Origin: Rhodobacterales bacterium RIFCSPHIGHO2_02_FULL_62_130
GTDB lineage: Bacteria > Pseudomonadota > Alphaproteobacteria > Rhodobacterales > Rhodobacteraceae
Direction of reading: 5' to 3'
Assembly: GCA_001828855.1 (NCBI GenBank)
Contig: MHZT01000036.1
Location: 121,309 to 185,308 of the forward strand
DNA length: 64,000 nt
The first letter of the stretch is position 1. Each line of letters starts with the position of its first letter. A program made the position numbers and the translations under genes. The notes beneath the pieces are model-generated. The model made no database searches and was not told the DNA's origin. It was given only the letters and a program-made list of their open reading frames with translations. Positions 45,078 to 53,583 of this stretch are shown one piece after another.

Positions 45078-47150
45078 TCAAATCTTGGCGATGCGGAGGC
45101 TGCCGTAGGTCAGAACCTCGGCGCGGTAGGTGGGGGGCAAAAGCGTGGTGGAGTTGTGCTGGATCAGGATCGCAGGCCCGTCCACTGTCACGCCCGCGCC
45201 CAGTTTCGTGCGGTCATAGCGCGGGGTCTGGTGGGTTGATCCGTCATCGAACACCGTCTCGCGGGTGTAAAGCAACGAGGCCGGAACATCGGCCTGCGTG
45301 CCTTTCGGAACCGCTGGCAGTTGCAGATGCGGGGCGGCGGCGGTGGCGATAACGCGGATGTTGTAAAGTTCGACCAGCGCATCATCAAAGGCATAGCCGT
45401 AGTCGGCGGTATGGCGGGCGTGAAAGGCGGCGATCACCTCGGTCCGGTTCGCCTCGGTCAATGTGCCGCCCGGGATCGGAACCCGCAGTTCAAAGCCTTG
45501 GCCGTGATAGCGCACCTCGGCAATCACCTCAAAGCGGCGGTCGGGCGCAGGGATGGCGTCGGCATCCAGATCGACATTGCCCGCCGCAACCAGCGTTTCG
45601 ATCACCGCGTTCACCTTGTCCATCTGGGCTTGGGTCGCGGTGAACAGATTGGTGATGACCGACCGGATATGTTCGTATTGCAGGTTCGTACACAGAAGCC
45701 CCATCGCCGCCGTGATCCCCGGCGCCAGCGGCACCAGCACGTCCTTGGCCGAAACCAGTTCCGCCAGCGCGACCCCGTGAAACGGACCGGCCCCGCCAAA
45801 GGGCATCAGGCTGAACTCGCGCGGGTCATAGCCACGGGCGACCGAATTGGCGCGCATGGTCAGCGCCATGTTGTTGTTCACCACCTTGATGATGCCAAGC
45901 GCGGCCTCGGTGACGGAAATCCCCATGGGATCGGCGATCTTGTCCTTGATGGCCTTGTGGGACAGCGCGGGGTCCAGCGGCAGATCACCGCCCAGAAACT
46001 TGTCGGCATCCATCCGGCCCAGCACAACCTGCGCGTCGGTCACGGTGGGTTCGGTGCCGCCGCGCCCATAGCAGGCAGGCCCAGGCTCAGATCCGGCAGA
46101 GCGCGGGCCAACGTGAAAGCCCCCCGCCGCATCCAGATAGGCAATCGAACCGCCGCCCGCCCCGATGGTTTCCAGATCGATCATCGGGGCCATCACGGCA
46201 TGACCCGACACCAGCGTATCACGTGGATTCTTGATGCGGATGCGCCCGCCCGCGATGGTGGAAATATCCGCCGAGGTGCCGCCGATATCATTGGTCAGGA
46301 TATTTTCAATCCCCGCCAGTCGCGCCTCGGCCAGCGCGCCGATCACACCGCCCGCAGGACCGGACAGCAGGATGCCCACGGGTTTCTTGGCACAGCCGTC
46401 GATGGTGGAAATCCCGCCATTCGACTGGATCACCCGCAGCTTGGCCGGAATCCCCGCCGCCTGCACCTTTTCCTCAAGGTTCCGCAAATACAGCGCCGAT
46501 TTCGGGCCGACATAGGCGTTCATCGCCACGGTCGAGAAACGTTCGTATTCGCGGATGACATTGGCCACTTCCGAGGAAATCGACACATAGGCATCGGGAA
46601 TTTCTTCCAACACAATCTCGCGCGCCCGCTTTTCGTGGGCATCGTTCAGGAAAGAAAACAGAAAGCCGACGCAGACCGACTTGATCCCGCGCTTGCGGAA
46701 CAGGGCGCAGGCGGCGCGCACCTCTGCCTCATCCATCGCCACCGAAACCTCGCCCGTGGGGGGCAGGATACGCTCGGAGATCGCAATACGATTGCGGCGC
46801 TTGACCAGCGGGTTCGACTGCCACGGCACATCGAAATGCAGCGAGAAGTTGTGCGGCCGCTTGTGCCGCCCGATATGCAGGATATCGCGGAAGCCTTTGG
46901 TGGTCAGCATGCCAACCTCGGCCCCGTTATGCTCGATGGTGATATTGGTCGCCACCGTTGTGCCATGGGCGATCAGGCTGACCGCCTCTTTGGCGATCCC
47001 TGCGATGTCGCAAATCTCTTGGACCCCTCTGATCACCGCAATCGACTGATCCTTGGGAGTCGACGGCACCTTGTGGAAGAAGATGCCCTTGTCACATTCC
47101 AGGATGAGGTCGGTGTTTGTTCCACCCACATCCACACCAATCCGTGCCAT
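45078..47150 (-). CDS. hyuA: Hydantoinase A/oxoprolinase-family subunit (HyuA, N-methylhydantoinase-like)
   Basis: About 690 residues of actin-fold ATPase. ARIGVDVGGTNTDLILE is the phosphate-1 loop and ILTNDIGGTSADIS the phosphate-2 loop; LLSGPAGGVIGAL and PFGGAGPFHGVAL are also typical. Two ATGs (47153, 47150) follow GCGAGGG; the second has better spacing. With HyuB it hydrolyses a cyclic amide using ATP. The neighbouring carbamoylsarcosine-type amidohydrolase suggests N-methylhydantoin or a close analogue as substrate. Confidence 0.93.
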   Translation of the reverse strand: MARIGVDVGGTNTDLILECDKGIFFHKVPSTPKDQSIAVIRGVQEICDIAGIAKEAVSLIAHGTTVATNITIEHNGAEVGMLTTKGFRDILHIGRHKRPHNFSLHFDVPWQSNPLVKRRNRIAISERILPPTGEVSVAMDEAEVRAACALFRKRGIKSVCVGFLFSFLNDAHEKRAREIVLEEIPDAYVSISSEVANVIREYERFSTVAMNAYVGPKSALYLRNLEEKVQAAGIPAKLRVIQSNGGISTIDGCAKKPVGILLSGPAGGVIGALAEARLAGIENILTNDIGGTSADISTIAGGRIRIKNPRDTLVSGHAVMAPMIDLETIGAGGGSIAYLDAAGGFHVGPRSAGSEPGPACYGRGGTEPTVTDAQVVLGRMDADKFLGGDLPLDPALSHKAIKDKIADPMGISVTEAALGIIKVVNNNMALTMRANSVARGYDPREFSLMPFGGAGPFHGVALAELVSAKDVLVPLAPGITAAMGLLCTNLQYEHIRSVITNLFTATQAQMDKVNAVIETLVAAGNVDLDADAIPAPDRRFEVIAEVRYHGQGFELRVPIPGGTLTEANRTEVIAAFHARHTADYGYAFDDALVELYNIRVIATAAAPHLQLPAVPKGTQADVPASLLYTRETVFDDGSTHQTPRYDRTKLGAGVTVDGPAILIQHNSTTLLPPTYRAEVLTYGSLRIAKI

Positions 47151-47216
47151 CATACCCTCGCTGTTGTCTCTTTATGGATGGGGCAACCTTGATGGATGCC
47201 CCTTTTGCGCTGCGCT

Positions 47217-47933
47217 TCAGGCGCGGTTGCGACGGCCGATTTCGTCAAGCGTCTTGCAGATGTCATCCACAGATTCGACGTCACCGAACTTGGCATCGAT
47301 ATCGAAAAGGTTCCATGCAACGGCACCGGGCACGCGGTCGCCGATAGCCTCGCGGGCGGCGATGGTGTGGAAGCCGTCGGCGATGCCGTCGCAGATCGTC
47401 TGGCGCACGCAGGCACAGGCGGTAACACCGGTGACCACGATTGTGTCAACATCATTGGCGCGCAGGATACCTGCAAGCTCGGTGCCGTGGAAGGACGAGG
47501 CGCGCTTCTTCAGCAACGTGTATTCGCCCGCAATTGGCGCGATCCGGCTGTCAATTGCCCAAAGATTGGTATCCTTCAGGTCCACCACTTCGACCGGAAT
47601 CTTGTGGTGCCACAGGCCCATATCGGTGAAATCGGCAGTGCGGTCGGGGATTTCATAGGCTGTTGTCACATGCACCACCGGCAGATTGTTGGCGCGGAAG
47701 TGCTTGAGCAGTTTCTGCATGCCGGGGATGATTTCATTGTCCATCTTCTCCTGATCGCAGGTGAAGGGATTGCCGGGGCGGGTCCAGGCGTTTGCCAGAT
47801 CAACACTGACCAGCGCGGGGCGTTTGCCGAAGCCGACACGGCGCTGGAAACCGCGCTCTTTGTAAAGCTTCGAGGCCGTATCGAATGCCTGTTGCAGCAG
47901 GCGGTCCAGTTCTTTGGTGTCCACGTCGCTCAT
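47217..47933 (-). CDS. Isochorismatase-fold cysteine hydrolase, N-carbamoylsarcosine amidase-like
   Basis: A 238-residue cysteine hydrolase. The catalytic triad is visible as Asp in VSVDLANAW, Lys in LLKKRASSF and Cys in GVTACACVRQT. The N-terminal helix and ERGFQRRVGFG segment match N-carbamoylsarcosine amidohydrolases. It would remove the carbamoyl group from the product of HyuAB, giving an amino acid such as sarcosine plus CO2 and ammonia. It is the first gene of the operon, divergent from a LysR gene. Confidence 0.9.
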   Translation of the reverse strand: MSDVDTKELDRLLQQAFDTASKLYKERGFQRRVGFGKRPALVSVDLANAWTRPGNPFTCDQEKMDNEIIPGMQKLLKHFRANNLPVVHVTTAYEIPDRTADFTDMGLWHHKIPVEVVDLKDTNLWAIDSRIAPIAGEYTLLKKRASSFHGTELAGILRANDVDTIVVTGVTACACVRQTICDGIADGFHTIAAREAIGDRVPGAVAWNLFDIDAKFGDVESVDDICKTLDEIGRRNRA

Positions 47934-47992
47934 TTCCTAGTCCTTCATATGTTAGGGCGATGAATTCATTTGCACTGCCGGAACATCGGTAT

Positions 47993-48008
47993 GGAATGGC
48001 CGGATTCC
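47993..48008. promoter_or_regulatory. Inverted repeat in the hydantoin operon/LysR divergent promoter
   Basis: GGAAT and ATTCC flank GGCCGG in the 145-base gap between divergent genes. It is a reasonable place for LysR autoregulation, but the palindrome is short and its core GC-rich. No match to a specific published site is claimed. Confidence 0.35.
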
Positions 48009-48078
48009 CCTCTATTATGGATAGTATTGCATTTATCTTTTCGGGCAGTTTTGCTATGTCGCAGGAAAGGAGGGAGGC

Positions 48079-48984
48079 ATGACGCAAACCCCGAGTTCCC
48101 GCGATATCGAAGCCTTCAATGTGGTGGCCGTGGAGCTGAGTTTCCGCCGTGCGGCCGAACGTCTGGCGATGGATCAATCTGCCTTGTCGCGCCGCATCCG
48201 GCAGTTGGAAGAGAATCTCGGCTATCAGCTGATCCGCCGCACCACCCGCGAGGTGTCCTTGACGGCGGCGGGCGAGATTTTCCATGAACGCACCCGCCTG
48301 TTGGGGTCCGAGATCGACGCCGCCGTTCACGCCGCAAGGATTGCGGCCGAAGGCAAGCGAGGGCAGTTGCGTATCGGCTATATGTCTTTTGCGGCGATTG
48401 AATGGATGCCGCGCGTGGTGCGCGAATTCACCGAGCGTTATCCCGATATCGATCTGGAGCTGAAATATATCCGCACGCAGGGCCAGAAAATCGAACTGGC
48501 CCGCAATAACATTGATCTGGGCTTCATGCTTGGGCCGTTGCACCACCCGCAATACGAGGTGTTGGAGTTGTCATCCGATCCTCTGGTTGCGATTTTGCCA
48601 ATCGGCCACAGGCTTTCAACCCGCCCCGATGTGACACTTGGCGATCTTGCCCGCTATCCGATGGTGCTGGGCAGCATTGCCGAATGGGATTTTTTCCGCC
48701 AGTTCGTTCTGGATGCCTTTGCACAGGCGGGCCAGCATGTTCAGATCAAATACGAAGCCTCGAACGCGATGGGGATTCTGGGTCTGGTGTCCGAAGGCTT
48801 GGGTGTTTCGGTCTATGCGGATTCGATCACCCGCTTTCAGCCCCGCACCATCATGACCAAACCGATTTCGGATTGCGCGGCGCAGGTGCAAACCTTGCTG
48901 GTGTGGAACAGGGCTTACAAGAATCCGGCCCTGATGAATTTCGTGGCCGTCGCGCGGGAGCTTGCACGACGGCCACAGGCCTAG
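48079..48984 (+). CDS. LysR-family regulator of the hydantoin cluster
   Basis: A 301-residue LysR protein with helix-turn-helix VVAVELSFRRAAERLAMDQSALSRRIRQ (split), RTTREVSLTAAGE, and an effector domain beginning LRIGYMSFAAIEWMP. GGAGG precedes the ATG. It is divergent from the carbamoylsarcosine-amidase-like gene, and its stop overlaps the stop of the convergent ABC ATPase gene by two bases. That arrangement makes it the likely regulator of both the catabolic and transport operons. Confidence 0.91.
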   Translation: MTQTPSSRDIEAFNVVAVELSFRRAAERLAMDQSALSRRIRQLEENLGYQLIRRTTREVSLTAAGEIFHERTRLLGSEIDAAVHAARIAAEGKRGQLRIGYMSFAAIEWMPRVVREFTERYPDIDLELKYIRTQGQKIELARNNIDLGFMLGPLHHPQYEVLELSSDPLVAILPIGHRLSTRPDVTLGDLARYPMVLGSIAEWDFFRQFVLDAFAQAGQHVQIKYEASNAMGILGLVSEGLGVSVYADSITRFQPRTIMTKPISDCAAQVQTLLVWNRAYKNPALMNFVAVARELARRPQA

Positions 48985-50093
48985 TGTGCCAGCGCGTCGC
49001 CCGAGGAATTATTCGACCCGACAAGCATGCACACATCCTGAGGCTGCCAGCGCGCAACAACCTCGTCCCCGAAGTGCAAAGGTTTGGCGAAAAAATCGGA
49101 TTCCGGCAGATGGGCCACGAATTCCTCGGCCTGCGGCGTGACAAGTTCAACCTTTACGAAGGTGCCTTGGTATTCCACGTTGATCACCTTTCCCGGCAAG
49201 GCATTAGCCCCCCCTGCCGGACCCTGATCCAGCCGGATCTTGTCGCGGCGGACGGCAAAGCGGATTTCCTGCCCTGCACGCAGCGCGGCACGCGGGGCGA
49301 AGGCATAGCGACCACCCTCTGCCCCTTCGGCCTGAATCTCGTCGCCGACGGTCAGTACCCGCGCCGAGACGACATTTTGTCCGCCCATGAACCGCGCGAC
49401 ATAGGGGGAATGCGGGCGATCATAGATTTCACGCGGATGGGCGGCCTGCTCGATCAATCCGTGATCCATCACGATTACCTTGTCGGCCAAGGCGATGGCT
49501 TCGGGCTGGGTATGGGTGACGTGGATGAAGGTGATGCCAAGATCGTTTTGCAGGCGTTTCAATTCCACCCGCATCCGCAGGCGCAGGAACTCATCCAGCG
49601 CCGACAGCGGCTCATCCAGCAACAGAACCTGCGGGTTGGTGATCAGCGCGCGGGCCAAGGCCACCCGCTGTTGCTGCCCGCCCGACAGTTGCGACGGCAT
49701 CCGGTCTGCCATATGGCCCAGTTGCACCCGCGCCAGCATTTCACGCGCACGGTCACGACGTTCCGCGCCAAGGCCATGAATTTTCAGCGGAAAAGCCACG
49801 TTGTCCGTCAGGCTTAGATGCGGGAACAGCGCATAGTTCTGGAACATCAGCGCGGTGCCGCGCTCTCCGGTCCGCACATGCGTCACATCCTTGCCACCAA
49901 TCAGGATGCGGCCCGATGTGGGCGTCTCATGCCCTGCGATCATCCGCAGCAGCGTGGACTTGCCACATCCCGACGGCCCGATCATGCAGCAATAACTGCC
50001 GCCCTCGATCACCTGATCCACTGCATTCACCGCAGCCACAGCACCGAATTTGCGGGTGACCTTGTCGAGAATGATTTCACCAACTTTGCTCAT
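48981..50093 (-). CDS. Polyamine-type ABC transporter ATPase (PotA-like)
   Basis: A 370-residue ATPase with Walker A GPSGCGKSTLLRMIAG, signature LSGGQQQRVALARAL, Walker B VLLLDEPLSALD and switch THTQPEAIALAD, followed by a TOBE domain. It belongs to the spermidine/putrescine and iron type importers. It is the last gene of the binding protein, permease, permease, ATPase operon and lies convergent to the LysR gene. Confidence 0.93.
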   Translation of the reverse strand: MSKVGEIILDKVTRKFGAVAAVNAVDQVIEGGSYCCMIGPSGCGKSTLLRMIAGHETPTSGRILIGGKDVTHVRTGERGTALMFQNYALFPHLSLTDNVAFPLKIHGLGAERRDRAREMLARVQLGHMADRMPSQLSGGQQQRVALARALITNPQVLLLDEPLSALDEFLRLRMRVELKRLQNDLGITFIHVTHTQPEAIALADKVIVMDHGLIEQAAHPREIYDRPHSPYVARFMGGQNVVSARVLTVGDEIQAEGAEGGRYAFAPRAALRAGQEIRFAVRRDKIRLDQGPAGGANALPGKVINVEYQGTFVKVELVTPQAEEFVAHLPESDFFAKPLHFGDEVVARWQPQDVCMLVGSNNSSGDALAH

Positions 50094-50108
50094 GGAAGGG
50101 TCCTTTGA

Positions 50109-50909
50109 TTAACGCTTGCGGCCGGTCAGGGCGATGGCGGCGAAGGCGGCAGCGATGACCAGAAGACTAAGCGCGGTGGTCAGGGTGCCAATGGCATACA
50201 GGGCGGGGGTGGTGACATTCGACGTCAGCGAGGCCACTTGCAGCGGCAGGGTGTTCTTGGTGCCAATCGTCAGCAAAGAGCGTGGAAATTCGTCATAGCT
50301 GAGCGTCAGTCCAAACAGGGCAACCGCGATCAGGCCGGGAAACAGGATGGGCAAAGTGACCTGTGTTAAGACCTGCGTCCGTTTCGCGCCGGCATCTCGC
50401 GCTGCCTCCTCCCAACTGCCGTTAAAGCGGTTGAGGACGGCAAACATGATCAGCAAACCAAACGGCAGCGTCCATGTCAGATGCGCGCCAAGGCCCGAAA
50501 TCAGCCAATTGGTCCGCAAGCCCAAAGTCGTAAACAACGTGCCAATGCCAAGCCCGGTCAGAACGCCGGGCATCACCAGCGAGATGATGGCAAGGTAAAA
50601 CAGCACGCCAGAACCACGGAATTTACGGCGAAAGCCAAGGCCCGCGAAGAAAGACACCGTGACGGTGATGACCATCGCCAGTAGGCCCAGAATGATCGAC
50701 CGCATGAAGGCTCCGCCAAGGTCGCCATAGCGGGAACTCTCGAACAGATCGGCGAACCAGTGCAAAGACATGCCGCGCAGCGGGAAGGTCATGCCTCCGG
50801 TCGGCCCTTGGAAAGACAGGATGAAGATGGCGATCATCGGTCCGTAAAGAAACAGGATGAACAGCACGAAAACCGCAGTCAGCAGCCAGAATGTCAGCTT
50901 GGATTGCAT
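50109..50909 (-). CDS. Polyamine-type ABC transporter permease (PotC-like)
   Basis: A 266-residue permease with six helices and the EAA loop SWEEAARDAGAKRTQVLTQVTLPILFP. The N-terminus LTFWLLTAVFVLFILFLYGP matches the PotC side of spermidine/putrescine importers. Ten bases separate it from the upstream permease gene. Confidence 0.92.
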   Translation of the reverse strand: MQSKLTFWLLTAVFVLFILFLYGPMIAIFILSFQGPTGGMTFPLRGMSLHWFADLFESSRYGDLGGAFMRSIILGLLAMVITVTVSFFAGLGFRRKFRGSGVLFYLAIISLVMPGVLTGLGIGTLFTTLGLRTNWLISGLGAHLTWTLPFGLLIMFAVLNRFNGSWEEAARDAGAKRTQVLTQVTLPILFPGLIAVALFGLTLSYDEFPRSLLTIGTKNTLPLQVASLTSNVTTPALYAIGTLTTALSLLVIAAAFAAIALTGRKR

Positions 50910-50918
50910 GATGACCCC

Positions 50919-51773
50919 CTATTTCGCCAGTTCCGCCCGCACGTCCACGACGCGCAGGATCGTCGCAACCATGCCAAGCACCACCGCGATCAACAGCACG
51001 GCCATCGCGGCAGCTTGCGGGTAATACATCTGGTCGATGTTGTTCTTCATCGCCGAGACAACCGTCGAGGATTGCCCCCCGCTCATCACGCGGACGACAA
51101 AGAAATCGCCCATCACCAAAGTCACCACAAAGATCGTCCCAAGCGCGATGCCCGTGCGGCTTAGTGGGATGATGATTGTCCGCAGGATCTGGAAACCGGT
51201 CGCGCCCGCGTCCAATGCGGCCTCGATCACATTCTTGTCGATCTTGGCCATGGCGTTGAAGATCGGCACGATCATGAACAATGTGAACAGATTCACATAG
51301 GTCAAGATAACGGCAAAGTCGGAAAACAGCAGAAACTCAAGCGGTTGATCGATAAGGCCAAGTTGCATCAACCCTGTATTGAACAGCCCCTCCCGCCCGA
51401 GAAAGGGTATCCAGCTGATCATCCGGATCACGGTAGAGGTCCAGAACGGAATGGTACAAAGCAGAAAAAGCCCGATCTGCAGCTTCAGGTTCCGCACATG
51501 GAAAACCAGATAGAAGCTGACGGCAAAGCCCAGAACCAGCGTGATGGCCCAGGTGATCGCGGCATAGCGCAGCGTGTTGCCGAAGATCTTCCAGGTGACA
51601 GGCGACGAAAATACGGCGGCGAAATTCGCAAGCGTGAATTCGGGGCGGTATTCCAGCCCGTCGAAAGTCCAGAACGACAGCAGGACCACCATCAACAGGG
51701 GCAAGCCCGTGAATACGGTCAGAATTGTGGTGAACGGCAGCACCGATAGCTGTGACATGCGGTTGGGCGTCAT
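50919..51773 (-). CDS. Polyamine-type ABC transporter permease (PotB-like)
   Basis: About 284 residues. AGAGG lies six bases before the ATG at 51773 (MTPNRMSQL); the 53 extra residues of the ORF read through the upstream terminator and are rejected. It has six helices and the EAA-like loop IEAALDAGATGFQILRTIIIPLS. It is the PotB-like partner of the next permease. Confidence 0.92.
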   Translation of the reverse strand: MTPNRMSQLSVLPFTTILTVFTGLPLLMVVLLSFWTFDGLEYRPEFTLANFAAVFSSPVTWKIFGNTLRYAAITWAITLVLGFAVSFYLVFHVRNLKLQIGLFLLCTIPFWTSTVIRMISWIPFLGREGLFNTGLMQLGLIDQPLEFLLFSDFAVILTYVNLFTLFMIVPIFNAMAKIDKNVIEAALDAGATGFQILRTIIIPLSRTGIALGTIFVVTLVMGDFFVVRVMSGGQSSTVVSAMKNNIDQMYYPQAAAMAVLLIAVVLGMVATILRVVDVRAELAK

Positions 51774-51785
51774 GGTAACCTCTTG

Positions 51786-51813
51786 AAAAAAGGCCCCCTT
51801 TCGCAAGGGGGCC
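51786..51813 (-). terminator. Rho-independent (attenuating) terminator after the Tat binding-protein gene
   Basis: On the minus strand GGCCCCCTT, a four-base loop and AAGGGGGCC are followed by TTTTTT, ten bases after the binding-protein stop and just before the permease ribosome site. It probably reduces read-through so that the binding protein is made in excess over the membrane parts. Confidence 0.85.
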
Positions 51814-51822
51814 AGTCGGGGA

Positions 51823-53094
51823 TCAGGACGCGACGAAGTCGTTCCAGCGCTGCACAAGGTATTCGCCCTCATCCATCGTGGTGTTCCAGCAGCGGATCGC
51901 GCCAATCCGGTCTTCAAAGCTGCCGCCATCACGGCTGCGGCCCGGTTGCTCCATCACGGTGCCGAAAGGATCTTTGATTTCTACAGCAGCAGGTTTGCCG
52001 CCATACCAGTAGTCCCACTCTTCGGCCGACAGGCTGGCTTTGGTGGTTTCCGGCACCGACGAGTAATAGCCCTGCCGCGCGACGAAGGCTCCGTATGGGC
52101 CGGTCAGCATCCAGTTGAGGTATTCGTAAGCCGCTTCAAGTTTGATGCCCTCAAGATGGCTCATCAGGCCAAGCCCGTTGCCCCAGCCGCGATAGCCTTC
52201 CTTCAAACCCTTGTAGACACAGTCGATTCCGCGGCCCCGCACTGCCGTCACCGCAGGCGACCACATTGACTGGATCACCGCCTCTCCCGAGGCCATGAAG
52301 TTCACCGATTCATCAAAGCTGGACCAGAAGGCACGGAACTGGCCATCCTGTTTCGCCTTGATCAGGATGGCGATGGTCGCGTCGATCTCGTCGCGGGTCA
52401 TGTTGCCCTTGTCGATATAGGTCAGATCGCCCCGCGCCTCGATTGCCATGGCGGCATCCATGATGCCGATCTGCGGCACGTTGATCAGCGCAACCTTGCC
52501 CTTGAATTCCGGGTTCAGAAGCTCGGCCCAAGAGGTCACATCGCGCCCGATCAGATCGGGACGGATACCCAAAGTATCCGCGTTGAAGATGGTCGGCATC
52601 ATCGTGGCACGGCCGTTCGGGGCGGAAGCAAAGCCTTCGCCTTCGGCAAACTGCACCTCGAACGGCATGGTGCCTTGGCGCGACATGTCGGAGCCGTCGA
52701 AATTCCTGCCTTCGCGGAACAGGGGGATGATCTTGTCCCAATTGGTGATCTTGGCGGTGTCGATTGCCTGCAACTTCTGGCTGCGCCAGATCCGTTGCAT
52801 TGCCCAGAATTCCAGATCCGCGATGTCGATGGTGTCGGGCTGGCTGACCACCCGTGCCATGATTGCGTCCGTCCATGCGTTCTGCATTTCGACCTTGAAA
52901 CCAAGATCGGCGCTTGCCGCTGCCGCAATATCCTCGAAAATCGAATAGGATGGGCCGACATGCATCAGCGTCACATCCTTCAGGCTTTGCGCCCATATCA
53001 TCGGCGCCCCCAGCACTGAGCCTGCTCCGGCACCGGCAAGGGTCTTGAGCATTGTGCGGCGGCTGACCCGCGCTGCGTTCGTTTCGCTGTGCAT
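51823..53094 (-). CDS. Tat-exported extracellular solute-binding protein (PotD-like)
   Basis: About 423 residues. AGGAG precedes the ATG at 53094 (MHSETNAARVSRR). The signal peptide has the twin arginines in VSRRTMLKTLAGAGAGS, so export of the folded protein by Tat is expected. The mature part (VTLMHVGPSYSIFEDIAAAA) is a type II binding protein like those for polyamines and related cations. With the hydantoin operon next door, the ligand may be a hydantoin, creatinine or guanidino compound; that is inference. Confidence 0.9.
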   Translation of the reverse strand: MHSETNAARVSRRTMLKTLAGAGAGSVLGAPMIWAQSLKDVTLMHVGPSYSIFEDIAAAASADLGFKVEMQNAWTDAIMARVVSQPDTIDIADLEFWAMQRIWRSQKLQAIDTAKITNWDKIIPLFREGRNFDGSDMSRQGTMPFEVQFAEGEGFASAPNGRATMMPTIFNADTLGIRPDLIGRDVTSWAELLNPEFKGKVALINVPQIGIMDAAMAIEARGDLTYIDKGNMTRDEIDATIAILIKAKQDGQFRAFWSSFDESVNFMASGEAVIQSMWSPAVTAVRGRGIDCVYKGLKEGYRGWGNGLGLMSHLEGIKLEAAYEYLNWMLTGPYGAFVARQGYYSSVPETTKASLSAEEWDYWYGGKPAAVEIKDPFGTVMEQPGRSRDGGSFEDRIGAIRCWNTTMDEGEYLVQRWNDFVAS

Positions 53095-53583
53095 TCCATC
53101 TCTCCTGCTGTGGCTGGCCGCGTGCCGAAAGAACTCCAACCGCCGCCTTATGTGTTTTCAAGCGATGCGCCGGACCCGGTTCCCCGAGGCAGATACACGC
53201 CCTGACAACAGGCTATGAGAGAAACGCACCTCGCAGGTGCGCTGGTTTCGCCATTATTGATGCAGAACTGTCATGAATGAGAAGCTGCCTTGCCGATCAC
53301 AAATTCTGACGCGCCGACGCGGGAAACGCCGTTTGCGCTTTGCGGTTTTCGCCCCCGATTTCAGGCTCTGAGAGCAGCATATCTGCCGAATGACAGACGC
53401 ATGAAGCGACCAAAGGGCAGGACCCGTCCAGCCTGCTTCCGAAAAGTTGAAAGAAAGCGCGGCTGGCTGTTGAAACAGCGCACTTGCACCTATCGGCTTT
53501 CGCCACGCCTTGTACTTGCGCCCCAATCGCAAGCTACCTGCGGCACAGCCTGCCAGTGCCGCCGCTTACAACCGTGCCGCCTG
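53095..53583. other. Intergenic region upstream of the transporter operon
   Basis: About 490 bases between the binding-protein start and the Lon-family stop. It should contain the transporter promoter. One clear inverted repeat, CGCACCT-CGC-AGGTGCG at 53225-53241, lies about 130 bases upstream of the start and could be an operator or the lon terminator. Overlapping ORFs here look like noise. Confidence 0.5.

Noticed and set aside
45321-47192. 623-residue plus-strand ORF
   Set aside because: Antisense of hyuA; Gly/His/Arg-rich without family features.
53254-53532. Small minus-strand gene in the gap before the Lon-family gene
   Set aside because: No ribosome site and low-complexity Arg/Ser-rich sequence; better seen as noncoding promoter region.
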